From Marinobacter salexigens (GTDB taxonomy: Bacteria > Pseudomonadota > Gammaproteobacteria > Pseudomonadales > Oleiphilaceae): DNA of 64,000 bases. This document shows positions 44,101 through 56,551 of this stretch, one piece after another. The notes below the pieces were generated by a model. The model worked only from the letters and a program-made list of their open reading frames with translations, had not been told where the DNA came from and searched no databases. How positions within the stretch are numbered: position 1 is the stretch's first letter; every line of letters begins with the position of its first letter. The position numbers were made by a program, and so were the translations under genes. The DNA lies in the NCBI RefSeq assembly GCF_018860765.1, contig NZ_JAHKPV010000021.1:551845-615844 (forward strand). The letters run 5' to 3'.

Positions 44101-45153
44101 TTACTGAGTAACGTAGGAGGAAAACGCCGGAGTCTGGTGCGACTCGAATCCGTTTTCCGCCCGAATGATAAAATAGGCCGGAATATTCTCCCGCGTAGCC
44201 AGCGCACTAGCCCGCTTATAACCCATCACTGTAAAACCGGTAGCCAGTGCGTCAGCAGTCATGCTGTCGTCGGCAATAACTGTTACTGAAGCCAACCGGT
44301 GCGCGATCGGCTTTCCAGTTTTCGGATCTATTGTATGGGAGAAACGACGCCCTTCCGATTCGTAATAGTTACGATAGTCACCAGAGGTGGCCATCGCCTT
44401 GGAGGGCAGATTAACAATACGGTTTACTGAATGCTGTCCGCCCTCAGTCGGCTGTTCAATGGCAAGTCGCCACACACTACCGTCAGGCTTTATTCCTTGT
44501 GTGCGTACCTCCCCGCCGATTTCCACCAGATAAGCTTTTATGCCCTCACTATCCAGATAGCGTGCCACTACGTCTACACCGAACCCTTTGGCGATGGCGG
44601 ACAAGTCAACATACTGCGGTCGGGAGGCTTTTACAGCAGGCGGTTGCGCCCGCAGTGAGAGGTGCTCAAAACCGGTTGAAGCGAGTGCTTGGGCCAACTC
44701 GTCGTCCGACGGAACCTGTTCAGGCCGAGCTTCCGGCCCAAAGCCCCAAAGGTTGACCACCGGCCCTATGGTTATATCGAATGCGCCATCCGTGAGAAGC
44801 GAAATTTCGACTGATCTGGAGAGCACTTCATAAAGCGGTTCCGATACCGGAATCCAATCTGATTGATCCTCCAGGCGATTGAGCTTTGAAAGCTCGGAAT
44901 CCTTCCGCCATGTCGACATGGCGGCATCAACACCTTCGAGTGCTTCTTCGATGCCTTGGGCCAGTTTCTCGAGCCGCTCGTGATCTTCAGGCAACACAAC
45001 ACTTATATGATAACTGGTGCCAAACACCGGCCCTGAGATTTCCCAGATTTGTTCATCTGGCTTAAACGAGCAACCCGCCAAAGTCACCAACACCAGCGCC
45101 GTGAAGACGCTGGCAAAAGTGACCCAGGCGGGTTGAAAGATGCGGGATGTCAT
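44101..45153 (-). CDS. apbE: FAD:protein FMN transferase ApbE
   Basis: A 350-residue lipoprotein: the signal sequence ends in a lipobox, VTLAGCSF. The ApbE fold is marked by GTSYHISV, STWRKDSELSKLN, DLSAIAKGFGVDVVARYL and KAMATSGDYRNYY, the first three of which line the FAD and magnesium site. It attaches FMN covalently to threonines of NqrB and NqrC on the periplasmic side. It lies 9 bases after nqrF and 12 before nqrM in the nqr operon. Its substrates are encoded upstream in the same operon. Confidence 0.95.
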   Translation of the reverse strand: MTSRIFQPAWVTFASVFTALVLVTLAGCSFKPDEQIWEISGPVFGTSYHISVVLPEDHERLEKLAQGIEEALEGVDAAMSTWRKDSELSKLNRLEDQSDWIPVSEPLYEVLSRSVEISLLTDGAFDITIGPVVNLWGFGPEARPEQVPSDDELAQALASTGFEHLSLRAQPPAVKASRPQYVDLSAIAKGFGVDVVARYLDSEGIKAYLVEIGGEVRTQGIKPDGSVWRLAIEQPTEGGQHSVNRIVNLPSKAMATSGDYRNYYESEGRRFSHTIDPKTGKPIAHRLASVTVIADDSMTADALATGFTVMGYKRASALATRENIPAYFIIRAENGFESHQTPAFSSYVTQ

Positions 45154-45162
45154 TTAAAAGGC

Positions 45163-46389
45163 TTAGCCTCCGAAGTCATCCAACATAATATTCTCGTCTT
45201 CTACACCCATATCTTTCAGCATCTTGATAACAGATGCGTTCATGATTGGGGGCCCACACATATAGAACTCGCAGTCTTCGGGGGCCGGATGATCTTTCAG
45301 GTAGTTCTCGTAGAGCACATTGTGGATAAAGCCAGTAGGGCCTTCCCAGTTGTCCTCTGGCTGAGCATCTGAAAGAGCAACGTGCCATTCGAAGTTGTCA
45401 TTCTCTTCTGCGAGCCCATCGAAGTCTTCCACATAGAACATCTCGCGGACACTTCGAGCACCGTACCAAAAGCTGATCTTACGCTTGGAATTTAGGCGCT
45501 TGAGCTGGTCGAAAATGTGGGAGCGCATCGGTGCCATACCGGCACCACCGCCGATAAACACCATTTCCGCCTCGGTCTTCTTGGCGAAGAATTCACCGAA
45601 CGGCCCCATCACCGTAACCTTGTCACCCGGCTTCAGGTTGAACACGTAGCTGGACATGATGCCCGGCAGGTGGTCAGTGCCTGGAGGCGGCGTGGCAATA
45701 CGGATGTTGAACTTGAGAACGCCCTTCTCTTCCGGGTAGTTCGCCATGGAATAAGCACGGATGGTTTCTTCCTTGTTGATCGCCTTGTAGCGCCAAATAT
45801 CAAGCTTGTCCCAGTCGCCGTGGAATTCCTTCTCGACATCAAAGTCTTTGAAGTTAATTTCGTAAGGCGGGCACTCCAGCTGAACATAGCCGCCAGCGCG
45901 GAAATCAACTTCCTCACCCTCGGGCAGCTTGAGTACCAGTTCTTTGATGAAGGTGGCCACGTTATGGTTGGAAACAACCTCGCATTCCCACTTCTTCACG
46001 CCGAAGAACTCTTCCGGCACTTCAATCTTCATATCCTGTTTAACAGGAACCTGACACGACAAGCGCCAGCCTTCTTGCTCTTCACGATTCGTGAAGTGCG
46101 TCTTTTCCGTGGCCAGCATGGCGCCACCGCCATCAATTACCTTACATTTGCACTGAGCGCAAGTACCGCCGCCGCCACAGGCGGACGATAGAAAAATACC
46201 GCTACCTGCCAAAGTACCCAGTAGCTTGCCACCGGCTTCCGTTTTCACGGTATGTTCCGGATCGTCATTGATTTCGATAGTCACATCACCGGTGCTTACC
46301 AGTTTGGATCTCGCCGCGAGGATGATCGCCACAAGCGCCAGAACGATAACGGTGAACATGACCACGCCGAGTATTATTTCTGTATACAT
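45163..46389 (-). CDS. nqrF: Na+-translocating NADH:quinone reductase subunit F
   Basis: A 408-residue subunit. One N-terminal membrane helix ([17 protein letters not shown]) anchors it. A plant-type [2Fe-2S] ferredoxin domain follows with [17 protein letters not shown] and a fourth Cys in [10 protein letters not shown] ferredoxin reductase-like FAD/NADH module completes the protein: [11 protein letters not shown] binds [18 protein letters not shown] and [17 protein letters not shown] bind NADH. It is the electron entry point from NADH in the cytoplasm. It is preceded by nqrE and followed by apbE. Confidence 0.97.
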   Translation of the reverse strand: MYTEIILGVVMFTVIVLALVAIILAARSKLVSTGDVTIEINDDPEHTVKTEAGGKLLGTLAGSGIFLSSACGGGGTCAQCKCKVIDGGGAMLATEKTHFTNREEQEGWRLSCQVPVKQDMKIEVPEEFFGVKKWECEVVSNHNVATFIKELVLKLPEGEEVDFRAGGYVQLECPPYEINFKDFDVEKEFHGDWDKLDIWRYKAINKEETIRAYSMANYPEEKGVLKFNIRIATPPPGTDHLPGIMSSYVFNLKPGDKVTVMGPFGEFFAKKTEAEMVFIGGGAGMAPMRSHIFDQLKRLNSKRKISFWYGARSVREMFYVEDFDGLAEENDNFEWHVALSDAQPEDNWEGPTGFIHNVLYENYLKDHPAPEDCEFYMCGPPIMNASVIKMLKDMGVEDENIMLDDFGG

Positions 46390-46426
46390 GGTCTCGCCTT
46401 TTCGTTAAACCGAATCACCGGGTGAA

Positions 46427-47035
46427 TTACAGGGAAATCCCTGAGAAGGACATAAAGCCAAGGGACATCAAACCAACAGTAATGAAGGTGATACCCAGAC
46501 CACGGAGCCCGTCTGGAACGTCGCTGTACTTCAGCTTTTCACGGATACCTGCCAGAGCAACGATGGCCAAAGCCCAGCCCACACCCGCACCAAAGCCATA
46601 GACCACACTCTCACCGAAGGTGTAGTCGCGCTCAACCATAAACAGTGCCGCACCCATGATGGCGCAGTTAACTGTAATCAATGGAAGAAACACCCCCAGT
46701 GCGGAGTAAAGTGCCGGAATGTATTTATCCAGTATCATTTCCATGATCTGGACAATAGCCGCGATAACACCGATGTAGGTGATCAGCCCAAGGAAGCTCA
46801 GATCCACATCAGGCAAGCCAGCCCAGGACAAGGCGCCCTCACGAAGGATGTTGTTGTAGATCAGGTTGTTGACAGGCACAGTTAGCGTGAGAACCACTAC
46901 AACTGCAATGCCAAGGCCTGTAGCCGCTTCAATCTTCTTGGAAATGGCAAGGAACGTGCACATCCCTAGGAAGAACGCGAGCGCCATGTTCTCAATGAAA
47001 ATTGCTTTGAGAAGCAGACTGATATAGTGCTCCAT
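46427..47035 (-). CDS. nqrE: Na+-translocating NADH:quinone reductase subunit E
   Basis: A 202-residue integral membrane subunit with six helices. It has the family sequences [29 protein letters not shown]-like [20 protein letters not shown], and [19 protein letters not shown]; the single cysteines in FLGMCTF and NCAIMG coordinate iron together with cysteines of NqrD. NqrD and NqrE are homologous with opposite topology and form the central Na+ channel core. The start overlaps the nqrD stop by one base. Confidence 0.97.
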   Translation of the reverse strand: MEHYISLLLKAIFIENMALAFFLGMCTFLAISKKIEAATGLGIAVVVVLTLTVPVNNLIYNNILREGALSWAGLPDVDLSFLGLITYIGVIAAIVQIMEMILDKYIPALYSALGVFLPLITVNCAIMGAALFMVERDYTFGESVVYGFGAGVGWALAIVALAGIREKLKYSDVPDGLRGLGITFITVGLMSLGFMSFSGISL

Positions 47036-47700
47036 CAGAAGGCCTCCTTATGGGTGTGGCGGGACATTTTAAAGTCCTCTTCTTCTACCTGCTCTGGCAT
47101 CCAGGCACGCAGTCCCCAGATGGCCAAGCCAATAATGAAGAACGCGCTAGGCGGCAACAGAAGCAAGCCGTTGGTGATGTACCATCCGCCTTCGTTAACC
47201 GGTGTCAGCAGGGTTACGCCAAAGAGCGAACCGGCACCCAGCAGTTCCCGGAAAAATGCGACAAACAACAGCATAACTGAGTAGCCCATACCGTTACCGA
47301 TACCGTCCAAGAAGCTCAGCCAAGGGCCATTTTTCATGGCAAAACCTTCAGCGCGGCCCATAACGATACAGTTGGTAATGATGAGACCAACGAACACCGA
47401 CAGTTGCTTACTGATTTCGTAGGCATAGGCCTTGAGAATCTGGTCAACCACAATAACCAGCGAGGCAATAATGGTCATCTGAACGATAATTCGGATACTG
47501 CCTGGAATCTGGGTACGAACCAGCGATACAGCCAAGTTGGAAAACGCGGTGACCGCGATAACCGACAGACACATAACAATGGTAACGTTCATGCTGGTAG
47601 TTACGGCCAGTGCAGAACAGATACCAAGGATCTGTAGTCCGATCGGATTGTTACTGAATATAGGTTCGAAAAGAACCTGTTTGGCAGTTACTTCAGACAT
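47035..47700 (-). CDS. nqrD: Na+-translocating NADH:quinone reductase subunit D
   Basis: A 221-residue six-helix membrane subunit, homologous to NqrE. Characteristic segments are [28 protein letters not shown]-like [18 protein letters not shown], and [18 protein letters not shown]; the cysteines in LGICSAL and ITNCIVMG are the partners of those in NqrE for the membrane iron centre. It begins 2 bases after nqrC ends and overlaps the nqrE start by one base, consistent with tight translational coupling. Confidence 0.97.
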   Translation of the reverse strand: MSEVTAKQVLFEPIFSNNPIGLQILGICSALAVTTSMNVTIVMCLSVIAVTAFSNLAVSLVRTQIPGSIRIIVQMTIIASLVIVVDQILKAYAYEISKQLSVFVGLIITNCIVMGRAEGFAMKNGPWLSFLDGIGNGMGYSVMLLFVAFFRELLGAGSLFGVTLLTPVNEGGWYITNGLLLLPPSAFFIIGLAIWGLRAWMPEQVEEEDFKMSRHTHKEAF

Positions 47701-47702
47701 GA

Positions 47703-48506
47703 TCAGGCCTCCCCTTCACGAAGTTTCTTGAGGAACGGTGCGTAACCCCGGTCACCCATCCAATAGTTGACCAACTGCTGAACGCCTCGACTGGTCAGTG
47801 TTGCACCGGAAAGCGCATCAACCTTGTGCTCTTTATCGGCTGCGTTAGCGTCAACACCACCTTTAATCAGGCGAATCTGCGGTTCGGTTTTATCCTCACC
47901 GTAAAGTTCTTTGCCAACCCACTGGGACTTCCAGCGCGGGTTATCCACTTCGCCGCCCAGCCCGGGTGTTTCAGCGTGGGCATAGAAGCCAAGACCTTCA
48001 ATCGTATTCAGATCTCCTTCAAGCGACATGAAGCCGTAAAGGGTGGACCACAGTCCGTATCCATGAATAGGCAGTACTACGCGCTTCATTTCTCCGTTCT
48101 CGCTCAGGGTATAAACCTTGGCGATATTGGGGCGGCGTTTGATACCGGCCTTATCCTCAGACGATGGGATATTGGTGGACATCTTCGGATCTGAGGCAGC
48201 TTTGTACATATCGTATTTCATGGGATCGCTTACTTCCACGAAAGACGGCTCTACATAGTCGCCGGTATCTAAGTTCACCAAGCGCACATCAAACTGCGCA
48301 AAAATGCTTTCGATTTCCTCGGCACCCGCTCCGTTCGGCAGCATGCCCGCTGCCGCCAGAATATTGGTTTTGATGTCCAGATTCTGGTTCTTGATCTGGG
48401 CCGGGCGCAGCACTACCGCAGCGGTTGATACAACTACGGAAAACACGATACTCAGTACCAGAGCAACAAGCAGCGTTCTGGAGACGGTTTCTTTAGCCTT
48501 AGCCAC
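47703..48506 (-). CDS. nqrC: Na+-translocating NADH:quinone reductase subunit C
   Basis: About 267 residues. A single N-terminal helix ([20 protein letters not shown]) precedes a periplasmic FMN-binding domain containing the covalent-attachment motif SGATLTS, where ApbE links FMN to the threonine. [13 protein letters not shown] and [11 protein letters not shown] are typical of the family. The start is the GTG at 48506: GGAGG lies 7 bases upstream and translation then begins [11 protein letters not shown] longer open frame to 48620 runs through nqrB and has no support. It overlaps the nqrB end by 8 bases. Confidence 0.95.
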   Translation of the reverse strand: MAKAKETVSRTLLVALVLSIVFSVVVSTAAVVLRPAQIKNQNLDIKTNILAAAGMLPNGAGAEEIESIFAQFDVRLVNLDTGDYVEPSFVEVSDPMKYDMYKAASDPKMSTNIPSSEDKAGIKRRPNIAKVYTLSENGEMKRVVLPIHGYGLWSTLYGFMSLEGDLNTIEGLGFYAHAETPGLGGEVDNPRWKSQWVGKELYGEDKTEPQIRLIKGGVDANAADKEHKVDALSGATLTSRGVQQLVNYWMGDRGYAPFLKKLREGEA

Positions 48507-49707
48507 GAGCGAGCCTCCGTTTAACGTTTGCCTGAACCACATAGTGATCCATGAGCGGAGCAAAAAGGTTAGCAAACAAAATCGCCAGCATAATGCCTTC
48601 CGGGAACGCCGGGTTAACAACCCGAATCAGGATGGTCATCACACCTACCAAAATGCCAAAGCACCAGCGACCCGTGTTGGTCATTGCCGCTGAAACCGGG
48701 TCCGTAGCCATGAACATCATGCCAAAAGCGAAGCCGCCCATCACCAAATGCCAGTGCGCGGGAACGGAAAACATCGGGTTGGTGTCAGAACCAACCAGAT
48801 TCATCAGCAAGGCCGTACCGATCATGCCAATGAGCACACCACCCACAATTCGGTAACTGGCGATTCTCATACCGATCAGGATCAGACCGCCGATCAGCAC
48901 AGCCAGAGTGGAGGTTTCGCCCATGGAACCCTGAACCGAGCCCATAAATGCGTTCATCCAACCAATGCTCTGTTCCAATGCTTCAAGCCCGCCGCTTGCG
49001 GCCATGCTCAGGGCAGTTGCGCCACTGAAGCCGTCAACGGCTGTCCAAACCGCATCGCCCGAGATCTGCGCCGGATAAGCAAAGTACAGGAATGCACGAC
49101 CTGTCAGTGCCGGGTTCAGGAAGTTTTTACCTGTGCCGCCAAAGACTTCTTTACCAATAACCACGCCGAAGGTAATACCCAGAGCCACCTGCCACAAAGG
49201 AATGGTGGGCGGGCAAATCAGCGCGAATAGAATAGACGTTACAAAGAAGCCTTCGTTCACTTCGTGACGACGCACGGTTGCGAACAGAACTTCCCAGAAA
49301 CCACCAACCACAAAGGTCACCGCGTAAACGGGAATAAAATAAGCCATCCCGTAAACGAAATTATCCCATACACCCGCACCGGCCCCTGTTATCGCCAGAG
49401 CTTGAATAAAGGCTGTGCGCAGACCTCCATCAGCAATCAGGGCATCCGGATTGGAGGCAAGAAAGCTGTTGGCCTGAAAGCCGATATTCCACATACCAAA
49501 AAACATTGCCGGGAAAGTGCACAGCCACACTGTGATCATGATGCGCTTAAGATCAACGCCATCACGCACATGGGAGGTTGTGGATGTTACCGAACTAGGT
49601 GTGTAGAAAATGGTATCGGCAGCTTCATAAAGCGCATACCAGCGCTCGTACTTGCCACCTTTTTCGAAATGATGCTCGATTCCATCGAGAAACTGTCTGA
49701 TAGCCAT
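48499..49707 (-). CDS. nqrB: Na+-translocating NADH:quinone reductase subunit B
   Basis: A 402-residue membrane subunit with about ten helices. It contains [13 protein letters not shown], where ApbE attaches FMN to the threonine, and binds riboflavin and ubiquinone. [36 protein letters not shown] and [17 protein letters not shown] are conserved in NqrB and RnfD. It is a main part of the Na+ translocation path. It begins 4 bases after nqrA and overlaps nqrC. Confidence 0.97.
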   Translation of the reverse strand: MAIRQFLDGIEHHFEKGGKYERWYALYEAADTIFYTPSSVTSTTSHVRDGVDLKRIMITVWLCTFPAMFFGMWNIGFQANSFLASNPDALIADGGLRTAFIQALAITGAGAGVWDNFVYGMAYFIPVYAVTFVVGGFWEVLFATVRRHEVNEGFFVTSILFALICPPTIPLWQVALGITFGVVIGKEVFGGTGKNFLNPALTGRAFLYFAYPAQISGDAVWTAVDGFSGATALSMAASGGLEALEQSIGWMNAFMGSVQGSMGETSTLAVLIGGLILIGMRIASYRIVGGVLIGMIGTALLMNLVGSDTNPMFSVPAHWHLVMGGFAFGMMFMATDPVSAAMTNTGRWCFGILVGVMTILIRVVNPAFPEGIMLAILFANLFAPLMDHYVVQANVKRRLARG

Positions 49708-49711
49708 CGTA

Positions 49712-51301
<1,590 letters not shown>

Positions 51302-51321
51302 CTAATTCTGGTTCACGAACC

Positions 51322-52815
51322 TCAATCGCGCGAACGCTTCGGGAAGATGGGGTAATCAATACCGGCCATCTGGTTCACCACCCGAATTACCTGAGCACTA
51401 TAACCAAACTCGTTATCGTACCAAACGTATAGAATCAAACGCTTACCAGCCGCAATGGTAGCCTGCGCGTCAACAACACCGGCATGACGGGAGCCAACAA
51501 AATCAGTGGAAACCACCTCGGGAGAGTTCACAAAATCGATCTGTTTTTGCAATTCCGAGTGCAAAGCCATCTCGCGCAGATAATCATTAACGCTTTCTAC
51601 ATCCACCTCTTTCTTCAAATTGAGGTTTAAAATAGCCATAGAGACGTTGGGGGTGGGAACACGAATAGCGTTCCCGGTGAGCTTACCTTTCAACTCCGGC
51701 AGAGCTTTCGATACTGCTTTTGCCGCACCTGTCTCGGTAATTACCATGTTCAGCGCCGCACTCCGACCACGGCGACTGCCTTTATGGTAGTTATCGATAA
51801 GGTTTTGGTCGTTGGTGTAGGAGTGCACAGTCTCAACGTGACCGTCTTCAATACCATACTCGTCGTAAATCGCTTTCAGCACAGGGGTAATGGCGTTGGT
51901 GGTACAGGAGGCTGCCGACAGAATCTTGTCTTCGTCCGTAATCCAGTCGTTATTGATACCGTAAACAATATTCTTGATATCACCTTTGCCCGGCGCCGTC
52001 AGCATAACACGGCTAACACCTTTGGACTTCAGGTGCAATCCAAGCCCCTCTTCATCGCGCCACTTACCCGTATTATCGATAACAATAGCGTTATTGATTC
52101 CATACTGGGTGTAATCCACCTGATCCGGACCGTTTGAATAGATCACCTTGATAAAATTACCATTGGCAATCAACGCAGACTGCTCCTCGTCAACGCGAAT
52201 AGTCCCGTCAAAGGGGCCGTGCACGGAATCACGACGCAAGAGGCTGGCACGTTTTTCCAGATCGTTTTCAGCGCCGCCCTGACGAACCACAATGGCTCTC
52301 AAGCGGAGGTTGTTACCACCACCGGCTTTTTCTATGAGAATGCGGGCCAGCAAACGACCAATGCGGCCAAAGCCATAAAGCACCACATCTTTGGTGTCGT
52401 TATTGGCGTCTTCTTCTGACTGTGCAGGATACTGACCAACCACCGGCCCGATTTCATTTTTTAGAAATTCAGTTAGGTCACCGCCTTCCTGCTTGAATTT
52501 TACCGCCAGCTTGCCAATATCGACGTGCGCGCGCCCAAGCTCCATCTGGTCCATGGCTTGCAACAGCGGCAACGTATCGTGCACAGACAGTTCACCACCT
52601 TCTACCTGACGCACGTAACGGTGCGCCCGAATGATATCGATAACCGACTGGTTGATAATGGCGCGACCGTAAACGGAGGTAACGATGTTATTTTTACGGT
52701 AAAGACGGCCGATTAGCGGAATCATAGCCTCCGCAGTAGATTCTCTGTCCATCCAGTTGGACAGGCACTGGTTCATCTGATCGTGGCTCACGGTAGGGAC
52801 CCCTGTTTCGCACAT
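51322..52815 (-). CDS. gap: Glyceraldehyde-3-phosphate dehydrogenase, long form
   Basis: About 497 residues, longer than the usual 330. An N-terminal extension of about 130 residues (CLSNWMDRESTAEAMIPLIG, RLYRKNNIVTSVYGR) precedes the GAPDH core, as in the long pseudomonad-type enzymes. The core has the NAD motif YGFGRIGRLLARIL, the catalytic cysteine in SAASCTTNAITPVLKAI, and WYDNEFGYSAQVIRV at the end. It interconverts glyceraldehyde-3-phosphate and 1,3-bisphosphoglycerate. The start is uncertain: the ATG at 52815 has no clear ribosome site, whereas a GTG at 52791 (489 residues, near the usual length of 487) follows AGGGG by 8 bases. It is divergent from mfd. Confidence 0.92.
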   Translation of the reverse strand: MCETGVPTVSHDQMNQCLSNWMDRESTAEAMIPLIGRLYRKNNIVTSVYGRAIINQSVIDIIRAHRYVRQVEGGELSVHDTLPLLQAMDQMELGRAHVDIGKLAVKFKQEGGDLTEFLKNEIGPVVGQYPAQSEEDANNDTKDVVLYGFGRIGRLLARILIEKAGGGNNLRLRAIVVRQGGAENDLEKRASLLRRDSVHGPFDGTIRVDEEQSALIANGNFIKVIYSNGPDQVDYTQYGINNAIVIDNTGKWRDEEGLGLHLKSKGVSRVMLTAPGKGDIKNIVYGINNDWITDEDKILSAASCTTNAITPVLKAIYDEYGIEDGHVETVHSYTNDQNLIDNYHKGSRRGRSAALNMVITETGAAKAVSKALPELKGKLTGNAIRVPTPNVSMAILNLNLKKEVDVESVNDYLREMALHSELQKQIDFVNSPEVVSTDFVGSRHAGVVDAQATIAAGKRLILYVWYDNEFGYSAQVIRVVNQMAGIDYPIFPKRSRD

Positions 52816-52976
52816 GGAATAATTAAGGTTGGGCATTATCCAACTTAAACCCGCTAACGGCAAATACGAACTGGCACGGACATCGTAGAATAGCCGCCAT
52901 GACACCGAGATCACCCGGCGTTAGAATAGCCGCCTCACCGGTTCCCCAACCCCACAGCAGGAGAACACGACTGCCC

Positions 52977-55900
52977 ATGAATCAAGGTGCCCCGACTTCC
53001 ACTTCGCCGCAGACACTGATTGCGCCACTGTTCCCGCAAAAACCGGCCGATCATCGCACCTGGGGGCAATTGCACGGCAGCAGTGGCGCTCTGGCCATTT
53101 GCGAAAGTGCACGGGCACACAAAGGCCTTACGCTAGTGATTACCCGCAGCACAGCAGAAGCGATTCGTCTGGAGCAATCCATGCGCTTCTTTCTCGGCCT
53201 GCCTCCGGAAGAAGGTGGGGCAACTGTCACAGAGAACGGTTTAGAGCTGTTATCACTGCCAGATTGGGAAACCCTGCCCTACGATCTGTTTTCCCCACAT
53301 CAGGACATTACCTCACGGCGCATCCGCACCTTACACCGCCTGCCGAGTATCCAGCACGGCGTTATTGTAGTGCCAGCCCGAACCCTGATGCACCGACTGC
53401 CTCCGGTGAACTATTTACAAGGCAATACCTTGCTACTGGAAACCGGTCAGTCTCTTGATATGGATCGCTGGCGTTTGCAACTCTCTACTGCAGGTTACCG
53501 ACACGCCGAGAATGTATACGAGCATGGCGAATACGCCGTTCGTGGCTCTATTCTCGATATATACCCCATGGGCTCAAACCTGCCCTATCGAATTGACTTG
53601 TTTGATAACGAAGTTGAAACGCTTCGCACCTTCGACCCCGAAACCCAGCGTTCCATTGATCGAATTGAACGGATAGAGCTTCTTCCCGCCTATGAATTCC
53701 CGTGGCATAAGGAAGCTCGCTCAGCCTTTCGCGGACGCTGGTTTGAGCAGTTTCCAAACGCAGATAAAAATGCACCCATCTATCAGGACGTTAGCAACGG
53801 CATTACTCCACCGGGCATAGAGTATTACCTGCCTCTATTTTTTGATCACACCGCCACGCTGTTCGATTATTTACCCGACACAACCCATGTGTTCACGGCG
53901 GCTGGGCTGAACGAAGCCATCACGCACTTTGACACCGAAACCCGCAACCGCTTCGAAGACCGCCGCCACGACCGGCATCGACCAATCCTTCCGCCCGCAA
54001 GCCTTTTCCTCCAGCAGGACGAGTTGTTTGGCCACCTCAAGCGCTTCCCCCGGGTGACCACAACACCCGACACAGCCGAGGGTAGCGGTACCATAAATTG
54101 CCCCAGTGAAGCCCTTCCGGATATAGCCATGAACGCGCGGGCTGCCGATCCTGCTGGCCGGTTGAAAAGCTTCATCAATGACTTCTCCGGGCGTGTGCTT
54201 ATTTGTGCAGAGTCGTCCGGTCGGCGTGAAGCGTTGGTTGAAAATCTAGGAGAGCATCAACTCAAGTTGCAAGGCTTTGAAAGCTGGCACGGCTTTCTAG
54301 CCGATAAAACAACTACTCTGGGCATCACCATCGCACCGATGGAACAAGGCCTTGTGATGCCTGAGCACAATGTCGCCCTGATCACCGAAACAGCGTTATT
54401 TGGCGAGCGGGTTTTGCAACGCCGCCGCCGGGACAAACCGACAGAAATTAATGATGATGGCTACCGCGATCTATCCGAGTTGCGCACTGGCTCTCCTGTT
54501 GTGCATATCGATCACGGCGTTGGCCGCTATTTGGGTTTGGAAACCATTACCGTTGAAGGGGAAGCCAGTGAGTTTTTGATGCTCGAATACGCAGGCGGCT
54601 CAAAACTTTATGTGCCCGTATCTAGCCTGCACCTTATCTCACGCTATGCAGGCTCTGATACCGAGCACGCCCCGTTGCACAAGCTAGGCACCGAACGCTG
54701 GAGCACCGCCAAACAAAAAGCACTGGAAAAAATCCGCGATACAGCCGCCGAGCTTCTGGACGTATACGCCCGCCGCGAGGCGCGTAAAGGGTTTGCCTTT
54801 GAAGACCCCAAAGAAGCTTACCGCGCGTTTGCAGCAGGATTTCCCTTTGAGGAGACGCCGGATCAGCAAGTAGCCATAGAAGCTGTTTTTGAGGATATGA
54901 CCAACGAAAAGCCAATGGATAGGCTGGTATGCGGCGATGTCGGTTTTGGAAAAACCGAAGTGGCTATGCGCGCTGCCTTCATGGCGACCTGGTCGGGAAA
55001 ACAAGTCGCCGTGCTGGTGCCAACCACTCTGCTGGCGCAGCAGCATTATGAATCCTTTCGAGATCGCTTCTCGGACACGCCAGTAAATATCGAGTTACTG
55101 AGCCGTTTCCGCAGTTCAACTCAAACCAGCAAAGCCATTGAAGCCATTGAGAGCGGAAAAGCCGACATTGTGATTGGCACCCACAAACTGCTGCAAGGCG
55201 ATATTCAATTTAAGAACCTTGGCTTGGTTATTATTGATGAGGAACACCGGTTCGGTGTGGGGCAGAAAGAAAAGCTCAAAGCCTTGCGGGCTGAGGTGGA
55301 TATGCTCAACCTCACGGCAACGCCTATCCCGCGAACCCTCAATATGGCCATGGGCCACCTTCGGGACTTATCCATCATTGCCACGCCTCCAGCCAGAAGG
55401 CTTTCGGTGAAAACCTTTGTGCGCCAGCGGGACGATGCGCTGGTGAAAGAAGCCATATTGCGTGAGGTTCTGCGAGGCGGTCAGGTGTATGTTTTGCATA
55501 ACGATGTGGCCAGCATCGAGAAAACGGCGGAGGATCTTCGCCAATTGGTTCCGGAAGCCCGAGTAGGTGTGGCCCATGGCCAAATGCGGGAGCGGCAGCT
55601 TGAAGATATCATGTCGGATTTCTACCACAAGCGCTTCAATGTGTTGGTATGCACCACCATCATCGAGACCGGTATAGACATCCCCAGTGCTAACACCATT
55701 ATTATCGAGCGCGCGGACAAATTTGGCCTAGCGCAGCTGCATCAACTCCGCGGCCGAGTAGGCCGCTCACACCATCAGGCGTACGCTTACCTGCTGACAC
55801 CTCCGCCAAAAGCTATAACGGCGGATGCCAAAAAGCGGCTGGAAGCTATTTCAGAGGCTCAGGACCTCGGCGCCGGCTTTATGCTGGCAACCCACGATCT

Positions 55901-56507
55901 TGAGATTCGCGGCGCTGGCGAGTTGCTGGGCGATGAGCAAAGCGGACAGATCGAGAGCATAGGCTTCACGCTATACATGCAACTGTTAGATGAAGCGGTA
56001 AAAGCCATTCGAGAGGGCCGCACGCCCAATGCCGAATTGCCCTTAAGCCATGGTACCGAGATGAATCTGCGCATACCGGCGCTGATTCCGGAAGACTATT
56101 TGCCCGATGTTCACAACCGGCTAATGTTGTACAAACGCATTGCCAGCGTCAGCGACCGCGAAGGATTAAAAGAACTTCAGGTTGAAATGATTGATCGCTT
56201 CGGATTATTACCAGAGCCAGCTAAAAACCTAGTCCGGCAAACAGAGCTTCGTCTGCAGGCAGAAGCTCTAGGCATAGTAAAAGTCGACGCTGGCAAAGAG
56301 TGGGGTCGCCTTGAATTTGGCAATTCCACGCCGGTGGATCCGCTTGTGCTGGTTAAGAAAATGCAATCCGCACCCGACACCTATCGTCTGGAAGGTGCCA
56401 ACAGCTTCCGTTTTCGGCTGAAGGACACCTCAACCAGTGGTAAACTCGACGGCATTTCCGCGATGCTGGGCGAACTTTTACCCGCGCAGAGCGCGGCCAC
56501 TGCCTGA
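52977..56507 (+). CDS. mfd: Transcription-repair coupling factor Mfd
   Basis: A 1176-residue protein of normal length. The N-terminal UvrB-homology region (EGGATVTENGLELLSLPDWE, ILPYDLF-like TLPYDLFSPHQDIT) is followed by the RNA polymerase-interaction domain (GSPVVHIDHGVGRYLGLETI). The RecG-like translocase has Walker A GDVGFGKTEVAMRA, Walker B IIDEEHRFGVGQKEKLK, and TATPIPRTLNMAM and QLHQLRGRVGRSHHQAYAYL. The C-terminal TRCF domain ends the protein. It removes stalled RNA polymerase and recruits UvrA. The ATG at 52977 is taken as start; AGGAG lies 13 bases upstream, closer to an in-frame CTG at 52971. It is divergent from GAPDH. Confidence 0.97.
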   Translation: MNQGAPTSTSPQTLIAPLFPQKPADHRTWGQLHGSSGALAICESARAHKGLTLVITRSTAEAIRLEQSMRFFLGLPPEEGGATVTENGLELLSLPDWETLPYDLFSPHQDITSRRIRTLHRLPSIQHGVIVVPARTLMHRLPPVNYLQGNTLLLETGQSLDMDRWRLQLSTAGYRHAENVYEHGEYAVRGSILDIYPMGSNLPYRIDLFDNEVETLRTFDPETQRSIDRIERIELLPAYEFPWHKEARSAFRGRWFEQFPNADKNAPIYQDVSNGITPPGIEYYLPLFFDHTATLFDYLPDTTHVFTAAGLNEAITHFDTETRNRFEDRRHDRHRPILPPASLFLQQDELFGHLKRFPRVTTTPDTAEGSGTINCPSEALPDIAMNARAADPAGRLKSFINDFSGRVLICAESSGRREALVENLGEHQLKLQGFESWHGFLADKTTTLGITIAPMEQGLVMPEHNVALITETALFGERVLQRRRRDKPTEINDDGYRDLSELRTGSPVVHIDHGVGRYLGLETITVEGEASEFLMLEYAGGSKLYVPVSSLHLISRYAGSDTEHAPLHKLGTERWSTAKQKALEKIRDTAAELLDVYARREARKGFAFEDPKEAYRAFAAGFPFEETPDQQVAIEAVFEDMTNEKPMDRLVCGDVGFGKTEVAMRAAFMATWSGKQVAVLVPTTLLAQQHYESFRDRFSDTPVNIELLSRFRSSTQTSKAIEAIESGKADIVIGTHKLLQGDIQFKNLGLVIIDEEHRFGVGQKEKLKALRAEVDMLNLTATPIPRTLNMAMGHLRDLSIIATPPARRLSVKTFVRQRDDALVKEAILREVLRGGQVYVLHNDVASIEKTAEDLRQLVPEARVGVAHGQMRERQLEDIMSDFYHKRFNVLVCTTIIETGIDIPSANTIIIERADKFGLAQLHQLRGRVGRSHHQAYAYLLTPPPKAITADAKKRLEAISEAQDLGAGFMLATHDLEIRGAGELLGDEQSGQIESIGFTLYMQLLDEAVKAIREGRTPNAELPLSHGTEMNLRIPALIPEDYLPDVHNRLMLYKRIASVSDREGLKELQVEMIDRFGLLPEPAKNLVRQTELRLQAEALGIVKVDAGKEWGRLEFGNSTPVDPLVLVKKMQSAPDTYRLEGANSFRFRLKDTSTSGKLDGISAMLGELLPAQSAATA

Positions 56508-56551
56508 TTATCGCCTGAAATATAAGGGCTTGAAAAAACTGGAGCACTCTC